Of a stretch of 37,470 nucleotides of DNA, positions 6,867 through 14,468 are shown in pieces (position 1 is the first letter of the stretch; each line of letters starts with the position of its first letter). The notes below the pieces were generated by a model. The model had not been told where the DNA came from and made no database searches. It worked only from the letters and a program-made list of their open reading frames with translations. The stretch covers positions 1-37,470 of the forward strand of contig FR894561.1 of the NCBI GenBank assembly GCA_000436115.1, written 5' to 3'. Both the position numbers and the translations under genes were made by a program. This DNA is from Firmicutes bacterium CAG:534 (lineage in GTDB: Bacteria; Bacillota; Clostridia; Lachnospirales; Lachnospiraceae).

Positions 6867-8528
6867 ATGGAAAAACGAAAGCCAAAGTTGTTTTCAGTGA
6901 TGAAAACATACACAAAAGAACAATTTGTAAAAGATGTGATTTCAGGAATCATTGTTGCGATCATAGCACTTCCGCTGTCTATAGCGCTTGCGCTGGCCAG
7001 CGGGGTTTCGCCGGAGCGGGGAATTTATACGGCGATCGTGGCAGGCTTCCTGATTTCTTTTTTAGGAGGAAGCAGGGTTCAGATCGCAGGCCCTACAGCA
7101 GCCTTTGCCACCATCGTGGCGGGGATCGTTGCGGATAAGGGAATGGAAGGGCTGGCAGTAGCCACGATCATGGCAGGAGTGATCCTGATCGTGATGGGCC
7201 TTTTTGGAGTGGGCAGCCTGATCAAATTTATTCCCTATACGATTACAACAGGATTTACGGCAGGAATTGCCGTGACCCTTTTGATCGGCCAGATCAAGGA
7301 CTTTTGCGGACTGACTATTGTAACCGAGGAACCTCTGATCGAGACCATGGATAAGCTCATGGCAGACATCAGAAATATAGGAACCATTAACTTTCAGGCG
7401 GTACTGGTAGGCGTGGTGAGCCTTTTGATCCTGATCCTTGGATCCAGGTTCCTGCCAAAGGTACCGGCGTCCCTGCTTGCAGTTCTGGCGGGAATTGCCA
7501 TGGTGTCCGGTTTTCACATGAAGGTCAACACCATTGGAGATCTTTATGAGATTTCCAACAAAATTCCAACGCCCCAGATGCCGGCTTTTTCTTTAAAGCT
7601 GATCCAGAGCGAATGGCATGATGCGCTTACCATAGCCCTGCTTGCGGCCATAGAATCCCTGCTTTCTGCTGTGGTTGCGGACAGCATGATCAACAGTAAG
7701 CACCGCTCGAACATGGAACTGATCGCACAGGGCTGTGGAAATATTGCCTCTGCATTGTTTGGAGGCATTCCGGCCACCGGAGCCATTGCCAGAACGGCAG
7801 CCAATATCAAAAACGGAGGAAGAACACCGATTGCGGGGATGGTTCACTCGGTCGTGCTGCTGCTGATCCTGGTGCTTCTTATGCCCTATGCGGCGCTGAT
7901 CCCCATGCCGACCATTGCAGCCATCCTGTTCCAGGTAGCCTATAATATGTGCGGGATCAAGAAGGTGATTTATCTTTGCAAAACTTCTGCCAAGAGTGAT
8001 ATCATTGTGTTAATGAGTACCTTTATCCTGACGGTGGTCTTTGATCTGGTAGTGGCCATTGAAGTGGGACTGATTATTGCGGTGGTGCTGTTTATGAAGC
8101 GGATGAGCGAAGTGACGGATGTAGAAGGCTGGAGGTATGTAGATGATGAGGATGATGCGGACAGCCTTTCCCTCCGGGAGGTGCCAAAGCACACCCTGGT
8201 ATATGAGGTGAGCGGCCCTCTCTTTTTTGGGGTGGCGGACAAGATCATGCACATTGCCTACAAGGATACGGATCAGTGCATTGTTGTGCGGATGAGAAGC
8301 GTGAATGCCATTGACGCCACAGCCATGCATGCGCTGGAGGAGCTGTATGCCAACTGCTGTAAAAAAGGGGTTCAGCTGATCTTTTCCCATGTCAATGAAC
8401 AGCCCATGCTGATCATGCATAAATCAGGATTTTATGACAAAGTGGGAGCAGAAAATTTCTGCATACATATTGATGAGGCGCTGGAAAGAGCGAAGGTGAT
8501 CTCCGGGGCGGCGTCATCAGGAAAATGA
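6867..8528 (+). CDS. SulP-family anion transporter with STAS domain
   Basis: The 553-residue membrane protein has the SulP core of about 12 helices, including GIVVAIIALPLSIALALASG in the first helix and QIAGPTAAFATIVAGIV in the third. A cytoplasmic STAS domain covers about residues 450-545 (LVYEVSGPLFFGVADKI ... VNAIDATAMHALEEL). SulP proteins move sulfate, bicarbonate or other anions with H+ or Na+; the substrate cannot be read from the sequence. I chose the ATG at 6867 because AGGAGGAGAG lies directly before it; the frame is open 13 codons further up but without a ribosome site. A mannosidase remnant follows ten bases later. Confidence 0.9.
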   Translation: MEKRKPKLFSVMKTYTKEQFVKDVISGIIVAIIALPLSIALALASGVSPERGIYTAIVAGFLISFLGGSRVQIAGPTAAFATIVAGIVADKGMEGLAVATIMAGVILIVMGLFGVGSLIKFIPYTITTGFTAGIAVTLLIGQIKDFCGLTIVTEEPLIETMDKLMADIRNIGTINFQAVLVGVVSLLILILGSRFLPKVPASLLAVLAGIAMVSGFHMKVNTIGDLYEISNKIPTPQMPAFSLKLIQSEWHDALTIALLAAIESLLSAVVADSMINSKHRSNMELIAQGCGNIASALFGGIPATGAIARTAANIKNGGRTPIAGMVHSVVLLLILVLLMPYAALIPMPTIAAILFQVAYNMCGIKKVIYLCKTSAKSDIIVLMSTFILTVVFDLVVAIEVGLIIAVVLFMKRMSEVTDVEGWRYVDDEDDADSLSLREVPKHTLVYEVSGPLFFGVADKIMHIAYKDTDQCIVVRMRSVNAIDATAMHALEELYANCCKKGVQLIFSHVNEQPMLIMHKSGFYDKVGAENFCIHIDEALERAKVISGAASSGK

Positions 8529-8538
8529 GGAAAAAGAC

Positions 8539-9151
8539 ATGCACCAGAAATGCAGCATTGGAAATCTTACCATGATGCATTATCTGCTCAGATACTATTT
8601 AAACCCAACAGATTTTAATATGCTGATCTATACTACCCAGTGCCTGCAGGGAGATTATCTGGAAATGGCCATCCGGCATCTGCGTTCCCACAGAGAGCGC
8701 TGTGCGGGAAGCACCTACTGGCAGGTCAACGACACCTATCCTACCATGTCCTGGGCAACCATCGACTATTATGGCAGGTGGAAGGGAGCTCATTATATTG
8801 TAAAAAGAAGCTACCAGCCCTTTATTGCCTATGCGGAGCCGAATAAGGCCACCGGGGAAATGGTGGTTTATGCCTCCTAAGAGATTTGTCTTCAGGGATC
8901 CTAAAATCACGGTTACAGCCGGAGAAGAAAATGGCAGGCCGGTGCTGAAGCTGCATGCAGAGGCCTTTGCCAGACGGATCTGTCTGGATTTCGGGGAGGC
9001 AGATGTGATCCTCGAGGATAATTTCTTTGATCTGCAGCCGGGGCAGCACAAAACCATTGGAATAGAAGAAATCAGAAGCCCGCAGGGGGCTTCTGTCAAA
9101 GAAATAATGGAAGAACTTAAGGTCTATAGCAATTTTGATCTTGCAAGATAA
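8539..9151 (+). pseudogene. beta-mannosidase-like GH2 glycosidase, C-terminal remnant with frameshift
   Basis: The first frame (8539-8880) contains STYWQVNDTYPTMSWATIDYYGRWKGAHYIVKRSY in pieces typical of the region around the end of the GH2 barrel in beta-mannosidases (W-Q-x-N-D ... SW-x-x-IDYYGRWK). It stops at 8880. The continuation is in another frame from about 8872 (PPKRFVFRDPKITVTAG) to 9151 and ends with the C-terminal sandwich DVILEDNFFDLQPGQHKTI. Together the pieces cover only about a quarter of an 800-residue enzyme, and the catalytic residues are missing. It is a decayed gene, not two proteins. Confidence 0.7.
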
Positions 9152-9154
9152 GGC

Positions 9155-10459
9155 TCAGGCTGATTTGGCATTGGGATAGATTTTTTCCATCCGGGCGTCA
9201 TCATAATGCTCGTCAGCCCATTGCTCTAAGGCGTTTCCTGCCGGAATTCCCTGTTCCCGCTGGTCATAGCGTACCAGCGCAAGGCAGGAAACGGCAATGT
9301 TGCAGCACATAAACAGGATCAGAGCATAAGTCAGGATCTTTCCGGGAAGCATGGGGATCTTTTCGATCAGACCGGATAAAAGAGGATAGAGCTTCTTAAA
9401 CCATACAACGGCGGCAATGCCCCAGAAAAAGCAATATAAAAGGTTGATCCTACCGCCCAGGTTAAAGGGGATCTTGCTGTAATCCCAGAAAACCTTTCCG
9501 AATACGATCTCCGTAAAGACGCTGCAGAGGTATTCATATCCGCCTCCAAGCAGAGTGCCTGCGATAAATAGAAAGCTGTCGCTCCGGTCCTTATATTTAT
9601 AAAGCATGGCGGTAGCAAGGGCGATGGCAAGCCCCCAGACAATACTGAAGGGGCCCCAGACAACGCTGCTGCGGCTCATCCATACGCCTGCGGTGATCCG
9701 GCAGAAGACGGTTTCCGTAAGGTCGCCTAACAGTGCACCTGCAAAGAACAGCATGACGATCTTGTAAAATCCGCAGCCTGCAGCAAAAACCTGCGCTTTT
9801 TCCTGGGTATCCTTTGAGGGCGTAAGCTTGACGGCCCTGGGGTAAGCCTTGCGGATACGTTTTTCCACAAAGCCGGAAATCGCCCGTCCCAGGCGGACGC
9901 TTACCTTGTCGATCTCATTGTTGGCAGCAGCCCATCCGGATAAATGCCGGCTTTTTCCACGAAGCAGAAGGTAGGAAGCAAGAATATCAATGATCAGAAT
10001 GACAATGAGGGCAAGAAGCAGGATCCGCATAAACAGTCCCGGAAGCAGGGATAAAAGGTGCAAAAACAGAACATTTCCCCATCTGACCGTGACAAATCCA
10101 AGAAGTCCCCATAAAAGCGACATGGGAAGGCAGATATAACCGTCCAGATTCCATTTCATGCCGGAATAATTCCACCAGCGTGCCTTAAAGGCTTTTTCAA
10201 TCAGATGTCCGGCGATCCATTCTATTACAGTTGCATAGACAGCGGCAAACAGAAACAGCCAGATGCCGGTCATCTCCCTGAGGGAAATGGACATGACGGC
10301 AGCAGCAATACCGTAGATCACGCAAAAAGGGCCGTTTACCAGTCCTCTGTTTGCAAATTTTCGCTGCTTCCATGCGGCGATCACCGTTTCCAGTATCCAC
10401 CCAAGAAAAGAGTAGATGAAGAAGAGCCATAGCAGTTCATACAGGGATAAAGAATACAT
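9155..10459 (-). CDS. CmpB-type putative ABC transporter permease (PF06541), internally duplicated
   Basis: The 434-residue membrane protein begins LYELLWLFFIYSFLGWILETV and RGLVNGPFCVIYG, the signature of the CmpB family, whose members are usually about half this long. A second copy follows from about residue 240: LLGDLTETVFCRITAGVW, VVWGPFSIVWG, then KVFWDYSKIPFNLGGRINLLYCFFWG, matching RWWNYSGMKWNLDGYICLPMSLLWG in the first half. So the gene is a tandem duplication and fusion. The function is unproven; the family name comes from distant similarity to transporter permeases. AAGGAGGAAC precedes the ATG. It lies 12 bases downstream of the SLC13-type gene, with which it probably forms an operon. 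Confidence 0.75.
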   Translation of the reverse strand: MYSLSLYELLWLFFIYSFLGWILETVIAAWKQRKFANRGLVNGPFCVIYGIAAAVMSISLREMTGIWLFLFAAVYATVIEWIAGHLIEKAFKARWWNYSGMKWNLDGYICLPMSLLWGLLGFVTVRWGNVLFLHLLSLLPGLFMRILLLALIVILIIDILASYLLLRGKSRHLSGWAAANNEIDKVSVRLGRAISGFVEKRIRKAYPRAVKLTPSKDTQEKAQVFAAGCGFYKIVMLFFAGALLGDLTETVFCRITAGVWMSRSSVVWGPFSIVWGLAIALATAMLYKYKDRSDSFLFIAGTLLGGGYEYLCSVFTEIVFGKVFWDYSKIPFNLGGRINLLYCFFWGIAAVVWFKKLYPLLSGLIEKIPMLPGKILTYALILFMCCNIAVSCLALVRYDQREQGIPAGNALEQWADEHYDDARMEKIYPNAKSA

Positions 10460-10471
10460 GGAAGTTCCTCC

Positions 10472-11656
10472 TTAAGAGTGATAAAAATAAAATAATAAAA
10501 GTACAGCCAGAAAAATCAAATTTGCCAGGGTGAATTCTGCCAGATAGCGCCTGCAAAGGGAGCTGTCCTTACCCGCAATGTATTTGAAGCTGATCAGGCT
10601 GGCCATAGAGGCGATCAGGCTGCCAAGGCCTCCAAGATTGGTACCGATCATCAGGGCAGGAAGATCTGATGAAAATTTTTCTAACAGGACAGCCGCAGGA
10701 ACATTACTCATGACCTGACTTGCGAGCACGGAAGTCAAAACCTCTCTTCCCGATAGAAGCCGCTGCAGGATGCTATAAAACTGTGGGATCCGTCCCAGAT
10801 TGCCAATGAAAATAAAGAGGGCGGCAAAGGTGAAAAGGAGGGAATAGTCTACCTGCATAAGGAGCCTGCGGTTGCGGAGCAGCGTATAAAGGAGTACCAG
10901 AAAAAAGGGCACTCCGTAAGGAAGCAGGTGTGCCACACAAAGGAGACTGATCCCGAAGAGAAGAAGATAGGCGATCAGATATTCCTTTGCTTTCCCGTTG
11001 CAGCCGGCGGCAGGAAGAGAAAGCTCCGGACAAAGAGAAGAGAGCTTTTTCCTATTCACAAAGCGGAGCAAAAGGATCCAAAGCATCAGAAGAACAAGAG
11101 AAAGCAGACTATAAGGAAGCAGGAGTCCCACAAAGGCGCTGACAGTCATGGTGTGTCCGCCGGTGTTTGCTTTTCCATATAAAAAGAGATTTTGGGGATT
11201 GCCTATGGGAGTCAGCATACTGCCCAGGTTGGCGGCAATGGTCTGCATGGCAATACAGGTAAGCATCAGCCGTTTGGATAAAGCGGAAGGCACTGCGGAG
11301 CCGGCTTTGTCAAATAAGGTGATCGTAAGGGGGACAAAGGTGATTAAGGCCACATCATTGGTGATCAGCATGGACATGAAAAAACAAAGCAGCATGAGGA
11401 TAGCCATGACACCATAAATGTCTTTTCCTTTTTGAAGCAGCCGGACAGCCAGGAGGTCAAAGATGCCAAGCTGACGAAAACCTGCTACAATGGTCATCAG
11501 ACAAAACAGGATAGCCAGGGTACGAAAGTCAATGTAAGAAAGATAGGAAGCGTCCGGTCTTATAAAAAACATGGATATCAGGGCAAGAAAGGCCGACAGG
11601 CACAGGACAATTTCCTTTTTTATAAAATTTTTGAGTTTTTCGGCTGTTTTTTTCAT
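10472..11656 (-). CDS. SLC13/ArsB-type anion permease
   Basis: The 394-residue protein has about 10-11 membrane segments. MLITNDVALITFVPLTI and the second-half repeat LASQVMSNVPAAVLLEKFS are the paired hairpin motifs of the CitMHS/ArsB/SLC13 superfamily (PF03600), with QTIAANLGSMLTPIGNPQNLFLY as a further conserved stretch. Substrates in the family include arsenite, citrate, dicarboxylates and sulfate; none can be chosen here. The ATG at 11656 has no ribosome site and sits only seven bases after a TATACT box, so the start or leader is unusual. The CmpB-type gene follows. Confidence 0.8.
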   Translation of the reverse strand: MKKTAEKLKNFIKKEIVLCLSAFLALISMFFIRPDASYLSYIDFRTLAILFCLMTIVAGFRQLGIFDLLAVRLLQKGKDIYGVMAILMLLCFFMSMLITNDVALITFVPLTITLFDKAGSAVPSALSKRLMLTCIAMQTIAANLGSMLTPIGNPQNLFLYGKANTGGHTMTVSAFVGLLLPYSLLSLVLLMLWILLLRFVNRKKLSSLCPELSLPAAGCNGKAKEYLIAYLLLFGISLLCVAHLLPYGVPFFLVLLYTLLRNRRLLMQVDYSLLFTFAALFIFIGNLGRIPQFYSILQRLLSGREVLTSVLASQVMSNVPAAVLLEKFSSDLPALMIGTNLGGLGSLIASMASLISFKYIAGKDSSLCRRYLAEFTLANLIFLAVLLLFYFYHS

Positions 11657-11702
11657 GTAACACAGTATAGCACAAAATAAGGGCGCTGTGCAGGATTTTA
11701 GC

Positions 11703-11755
11703 TTGCCGGCTGAAAGAAGAATTGATATGATGGGAAGGAAATAGTAAAAATTTCC
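11703..11755 (+). promoter_or_regulatory. promoter and inverted repeat for the zinc-ribbon membrane protein
   Basis: TTGCCG (11703-11708) and TATGAT (11726-11731) are 17 bases apart. Immediately downstream, GGAAAT (11737-11742) and ATTTCC (11750-11755) form a perfect inverted repeat at the expected transcript start, a plausible operator. The gene starts at 11802. Confidence 0.5.
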
Positions 11756-11801
11756 GTTAGAAGATCAGATACAGGATCGGTGCAGCAGACAGGAGGGGAA
11801 T

Positions 11802-12584
11802 ATGGCAAGAGGAAGTCATCATACAAGCGGCGGACACAGGGGAAGCCATCACCGGAGCTCCAGCCACAGAAGCTCCAGTCACAGAAGCTCCAGTCACAGA
11901 AGTTCCAGCCACAGAAGCTCCAGTTATAGAAGCTCCAGCCACAGAAGCTCCAGCTATCGAAGCTCAGGTTCCCATTACCATACAGGGGGCTTCTCGTCGT
12001 TCGGAGCAAAGAAAGTAAAGACAGCACCCCAGGGAGTTTTCAGCTACAACGGAACCTGGATCACGGATAATGATTTTTATATCAATGAAAAGGACCCGTA
12101 TTTTAAGAACAATTATAAAAAAGGGAAGGAACCATGGCCTACCAGCTTTCCCACAATGTATGGCATTTTGGTGATGTCCCTTTTCGTCTTTTGCAGTACC
12201 AATTTTATCTATGAGATGGGCATCCTGTTTTTTGAAGCAATGCCCATGACAGACGGCGCTTTTTTCCTGGTGGATAACCTGATCTATTACGGCCAGTGGT
12301 TTCTGTTTGCAGGGGCAGTCATCTGGGGCGTCTGGGGAAGTATTCGGAAAAAGGTCATGCGGCGTGCTTTTTGCAAGGAAATGGTAGAATATTATAAGCA
12401 GAAGGCACAGCAGGATCAGATGGAGCTTCAGCGGAAGATGCACCAGGCTGCCCTGAAATATTACAAGGAATGCCCGAACTGCGGTGCACCTGCCGGAGAA
12501 AATGACACAGTCTGTGCTTACTGCGACAGCTCTCTGCTGATCCCGGATGCCAGAACCTTTGTAGTTCCCGAAGAGGGAAAGTAG
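11802..12584 (+). CDS. membrane protein with RSSS(H/Y) repeat and C-terminal zinc ribbon
   Basis: The 260-residue protein has three parts. Residues 1-65 are His/Ser/Arg-rich with eight five-residue repeats. A middle part has two hydrophobic segments (about 115-145, GILVMSLFVFCSTNFIYEMG, and 165-185). A basic and helical stretch then leads to a zinc ribbon with C224-x2-C227 and C238-x2-C241 (CPNCGAPAGENDTVCAYC). AGGAGGGG precedes the start. I do not recognise the whole protein. The His-rich repeat could bind metal or nucleic acid, but that is inference. It has its own promoter and converges on degV, whose stop lies six bases away. Confidence 0.7.
   Translation: MARGSHHTSGGHRGSHHRSSSHRSSSHRSSSHRSSSHRSSSYRSSSHRSSSYRSSGSHYHTGGFSSFGAKKVKTAPQGVFSYNGTWITDNDFYINEKDPYFKNNYKKGKEPWPTSFPTMYGILVMSLFVFCSTNFIYEMGILFFEAMPMTDGAFFLVDNLIYYGQWFLFAGAVIWGVWGSIRKKVMRRAFCKEMVEYYKQKAQQDQMELQRKMHQAALKYYKECPNCGAPAGENDTVCAYCDSSLLIPDARTFVVPEEGK
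11850..11969 (+). repeat. eight-copy 15-bp in-frame tandem repeat
   Basis: Eight consecutive 15-base units (consensus CACAGAAGCTCCAGY) encode HRSSS or YRSSS at residues 17-56. Because the unit is a multiple of three, copy-number change would not break the frame. Units differ at synonymous and H/Y positions, so the array is not brand new. Coding context and lack of spacers exclude CRISPR. Confidence 0.9.
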
Positions 12585-12590
12585 AATGTT

Positions 12591-13430
12591 CTATTTTCGG
12601 AAGAAGGCGGCTGCGATCACCCCGGGGCCGGTATGGGTGCCTACCACGCTTCCAATGGAGGTATAGCGCAGGCTTTCTGCGGCGTCCTCCCAGAGCAGGC
12701 GGCTGTCCTTTATGTACTTTTGTAAAAGAACATCCGTAAGACCGGTGTACCCAAGAAGAATGGGCAGCTTGAAATCAATGCCGCCGGCTTTTTGGATCTC
12801 CTGGATCAGCAGGTTATTTCCCTGCTTGGAGCCCCGGGCTTTTCCAAGGATATTGATCCTGCCATTTTCAATGTTGACCACCGGTTTGATATTCAGGATG
12901 CCCCCGGCGAAGGCTGCTGTGGAGGAAATTCTTCCTCCCTTTTTGAGGTATTCCAGGGTGTCCAGCATGGCGATCACACACACATCTTTTTTCTTTCGTT
13001 CGATTTCCTCTGCGATTTCTTTGGCAGACATTCCCTTTTTAACACATTCCAGGGCGTATTCTGTGAGGATACCGGTGCCGATGGCTACGGAGCTGCTGTC
13101 CACAACGAAAACCTCTTCAAATTCTCCGGCAGCAATGACAGCGCTTTGGTAGGTGCCGGAAAGCTCTGAAGAAAGGGTAAGGATCAGGGCGCTGTCGCCT
13201 GGAGCCAAGGTTTCTGAAAGCACCCTGATAAAGGCGGCAGGAGAAGCCTGGCTGGTAGTGGGCAGCACATCACATTCCACCAGCTTTTCATAAAACTGTT
13301 CATGGGTAATGGTGACCCCGTCTGTAAATTCCTCCTGTCCAAAGCAGACAGTGAGGGGAACAACGGTTACCTGCTCCCTTATGGAGGGAAGCAGATCTGT
13401 GGTAGAGTCTACGATAATTTTTACGCTCAT
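12591..13430 (-). CDS. DegV-family fatty-acid-binding protein
   Basis: The 279-residue protein begins with VKIIVDSTTDLLP and contains the LPTTSQASPAAF and LTLSSELSGTYQSA motifs of DegV proteins, and ends in the GSVVGTHTGPGVIAAAFF signature. Family members bind a fatty acid in a two-domain fold; some (FakB) present fatty acids to a kinase for phospholipid synthesis. No fakA-like kinase is in this window. AAAGGAAA precedes the start. It lies 32 bases after marR on the same strand and is probably co-transcribed with it. Confidence 0.95.
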   Translation of the reverse strand: MSVKIIVDSTTDLLPSIREQVTVVPLTVCFGQEEFTDGVTITHEQFYEKLVECDVLPTTSQASPAAFIRVLSETLAPGDSALILTLSSELSGTYQSAVIAAGEFEEVFVVDSSSVAIGTGILTEYALECVKKGMSAKEIAEEIERKKKDVCVIAMLDTLEYLKKGGRISSTAAFAGGILNIKPVVNIENGRINILGKARGSKQGNNLLIQEIQKAGGIDFKLPILLGYTGLTDVLLQKYIKDSRLLWEDAAESLRYTSIGSVVGTHTGPGVIAAAFFRK

Positions 13431-13462
13431 GGGAGTGTTTCCTTTCTTTCTGATGGTTCTAG

Positions 13463-13915
13463 TTACCGGTAAAGGCCTTCCTTAGAAATATGGCGCAGAT
13501 TTTCGGTAATGATGGAAAGCGCTTCATAAAAATGACGGCGCATTTCTTCTGTCAGTCCCTTTCCGGCTTCTGCTACGGCAAGCTCGGCCCGTTTGCTGAT
13601 CTGGTCGGCAACTGTTTTTCCTTCCGGTGTAAGCTTCAGCATTCCGCGGTACAGGTTCTGCCCCTTTCCCTCCTTGATGACCAGTCCCTTGGCCTGCATA
13701 AGGGAGATCATTCTGGAAACGTCCGCCTTATCCCGTCCGCAAAGCTCTGCAAGCCTGGGGGCGGTGATCCCCTCGGGATAACGGTGCAGGGTGGTCAGAT
13801 AAACGGCATGGGAGGATTTCAAGTGATAGGGACGAAGTTCCTCGGCTGCAATATTATGCCAGTAACGGGAAATTTCCGATATGGCAAGGGAAAATCTTTC
13901 AAAACGATCCAGCAT
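13463..13915 (-). CDS. MarR-family transcriptional regulator
   Basis: The 150-residue protein has the MarR layout: a long N-terminal helix, a winged helix at about residues 45-105 (YPEGITAPRLAELCGRDKADVSRMISLMQAKGLVIKEG) and C-terminal dimer helices. I chose the ATG at 13915 since AAAGGAG lies seven bases before it; the upstream ATG at 13945 has no ribosome site and would overlap the operator. A palindrome GTTGA-ATAA-TCAAC lies at 13946-13959, where it would block its own promoter. degV follows in the same operon. The close divergent promoter at 14023 suggests control of the DUF1622 gene as well. Confidence 0.9.
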   Translation of the reverse strand: MLDRFERFSLAISEISRYWHNIAAEELRPYHLKSSHAVYLTTLHRYPEGITAPRLAELCGRDKADVSRMISLMQAKGLVIKEGKGQNLYRGMLKLTPEGKTVADQISKRAELAVAEAGKGLTEEMRRHFYEALSIITENLRHISKEGLYR

Positions 13916-13945
13916 GGCAAGTCTCCTTTCTCTATGCCACAACAT

Positions 13946-13996
13946 GTTGAATAATCAACTTCTTGAGAGTATACAGGAAAGATGATGAAATGTCAA
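13946..13996 (-). promoter_or_regulatory. marR-degV promoter and MarR-type operator
   Basis: On the minus strand TTGACA (13996-13991) and TATACT (13973-13968) are 17 bases apart. The palindrome GTTGAATAATCAAC (13946-13959) sits at the expected transcript start, just before the ribosome site. It has the shape of MarR operators (TTGA...TCAA). Binding by the MarR protein encoded next to it is inference. Confidence 0.7.
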
Positions 13997-14022
13997 CATC
14001 TCAAAGGAAAGGAAACAGAACA

Positions 14023-14051
14023 TTGTAAAAGCAGGGTATTTTGATTATAAT
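14023..14051 (+). promoter_or_regulatory. promoter for the DUF1622 gene
   Basis: TTGTAA (14023-14028) and TATAAT (14046-14051) are spaced by 17 bases. It points away from the marR promoter, whose -35 is only 26 bases to the left. A leader of about 27 bases with AAAGGAGAAG leads to the ATG at 14085. Confidence 0.65.
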
Positions 14052-14084
14052 GAGAGTATCAGCACAGGCAAAGGAGAAGATGGC

Positions 14085-14444
14085 ATGGCGGTTTATGAGT
14101 TTTTTGAAACGATAATGGAGCATCTGGTGGAAGTGGCCATATTGATCTTTGAGTTTATCGGAGTGATCGTGATCATTATGTCCGGCCTTAAGGGCTTTTA
14201 TTACTATCTCCGGAGAAGACCTGACATGAAGCTGACTTTGGCACAGGGACTGGCGGTGGGGCTGGAATTTAAGCTTTGCAGCGAGATCCTGAAAACGGTT
14301 ACCGTGCGGGATTTTAAGGAAATTGCCACTGTTGCAGGCATTATTGCCCTCAGGGCGGCGCTTACCTTCCTGATCCACTGGGAGATCAAGGAAGAAAATC
14401 ATAATCAGCAGCGGGAACAGAATAAGACAGACGAAGGAAAATAA
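14085..14444 (+). CDS. DUF1622 family membrane protein
   Basis: The 119-residue protein has hydrophobic segments at about residues 12-36 (VEVAILIFEFIGVIVIIMSG), 50-60 and 80-98, separated by the YYYLRRRPDMKLTLAQGLAVGLEFKLCSEILKTVTV stretch typical of DUF1622. These small bacterial membrane proteins have no established function. AAAGGAGAAG precedes the ATG. The dipeptidase gene follows after 24 bases, so the two may be co-transcribed from the promoter at 14023. Confidence 0.85.
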   Translation: MAVYEFFETIMEHLVEVAILIFEFIGVIVIIMSGLKGFYYYLRRRPDMKLTLAQGLAVGLEFKLCSEILKTVTVRDFKEIATVAGIIALRAALTFLIHWEIKEENHNQQREQNKTDEGK

Positions 14445-14468
14445 GGAAGATACAGGGAGGAAACAAAA

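Noticed and set aside
8539..8880. Two separate small genes at 8539-8880 and 8825-9151.
   Set aside because: Both carry consecutive parts of one beta-mannosidase C-terminus, so they are one frameshifted remnant.
11698..12027. Minus-strand ORFs with Trp/Phe/Cys or GAS(V/T) repeats opposite the RSSS repeat, and a CRISPR-like look of the array.
   Set aside because: They are by-products of the 15-base repeat in the real gene on the plus strand; there are no spacers and no ribosome site for the minus frames.
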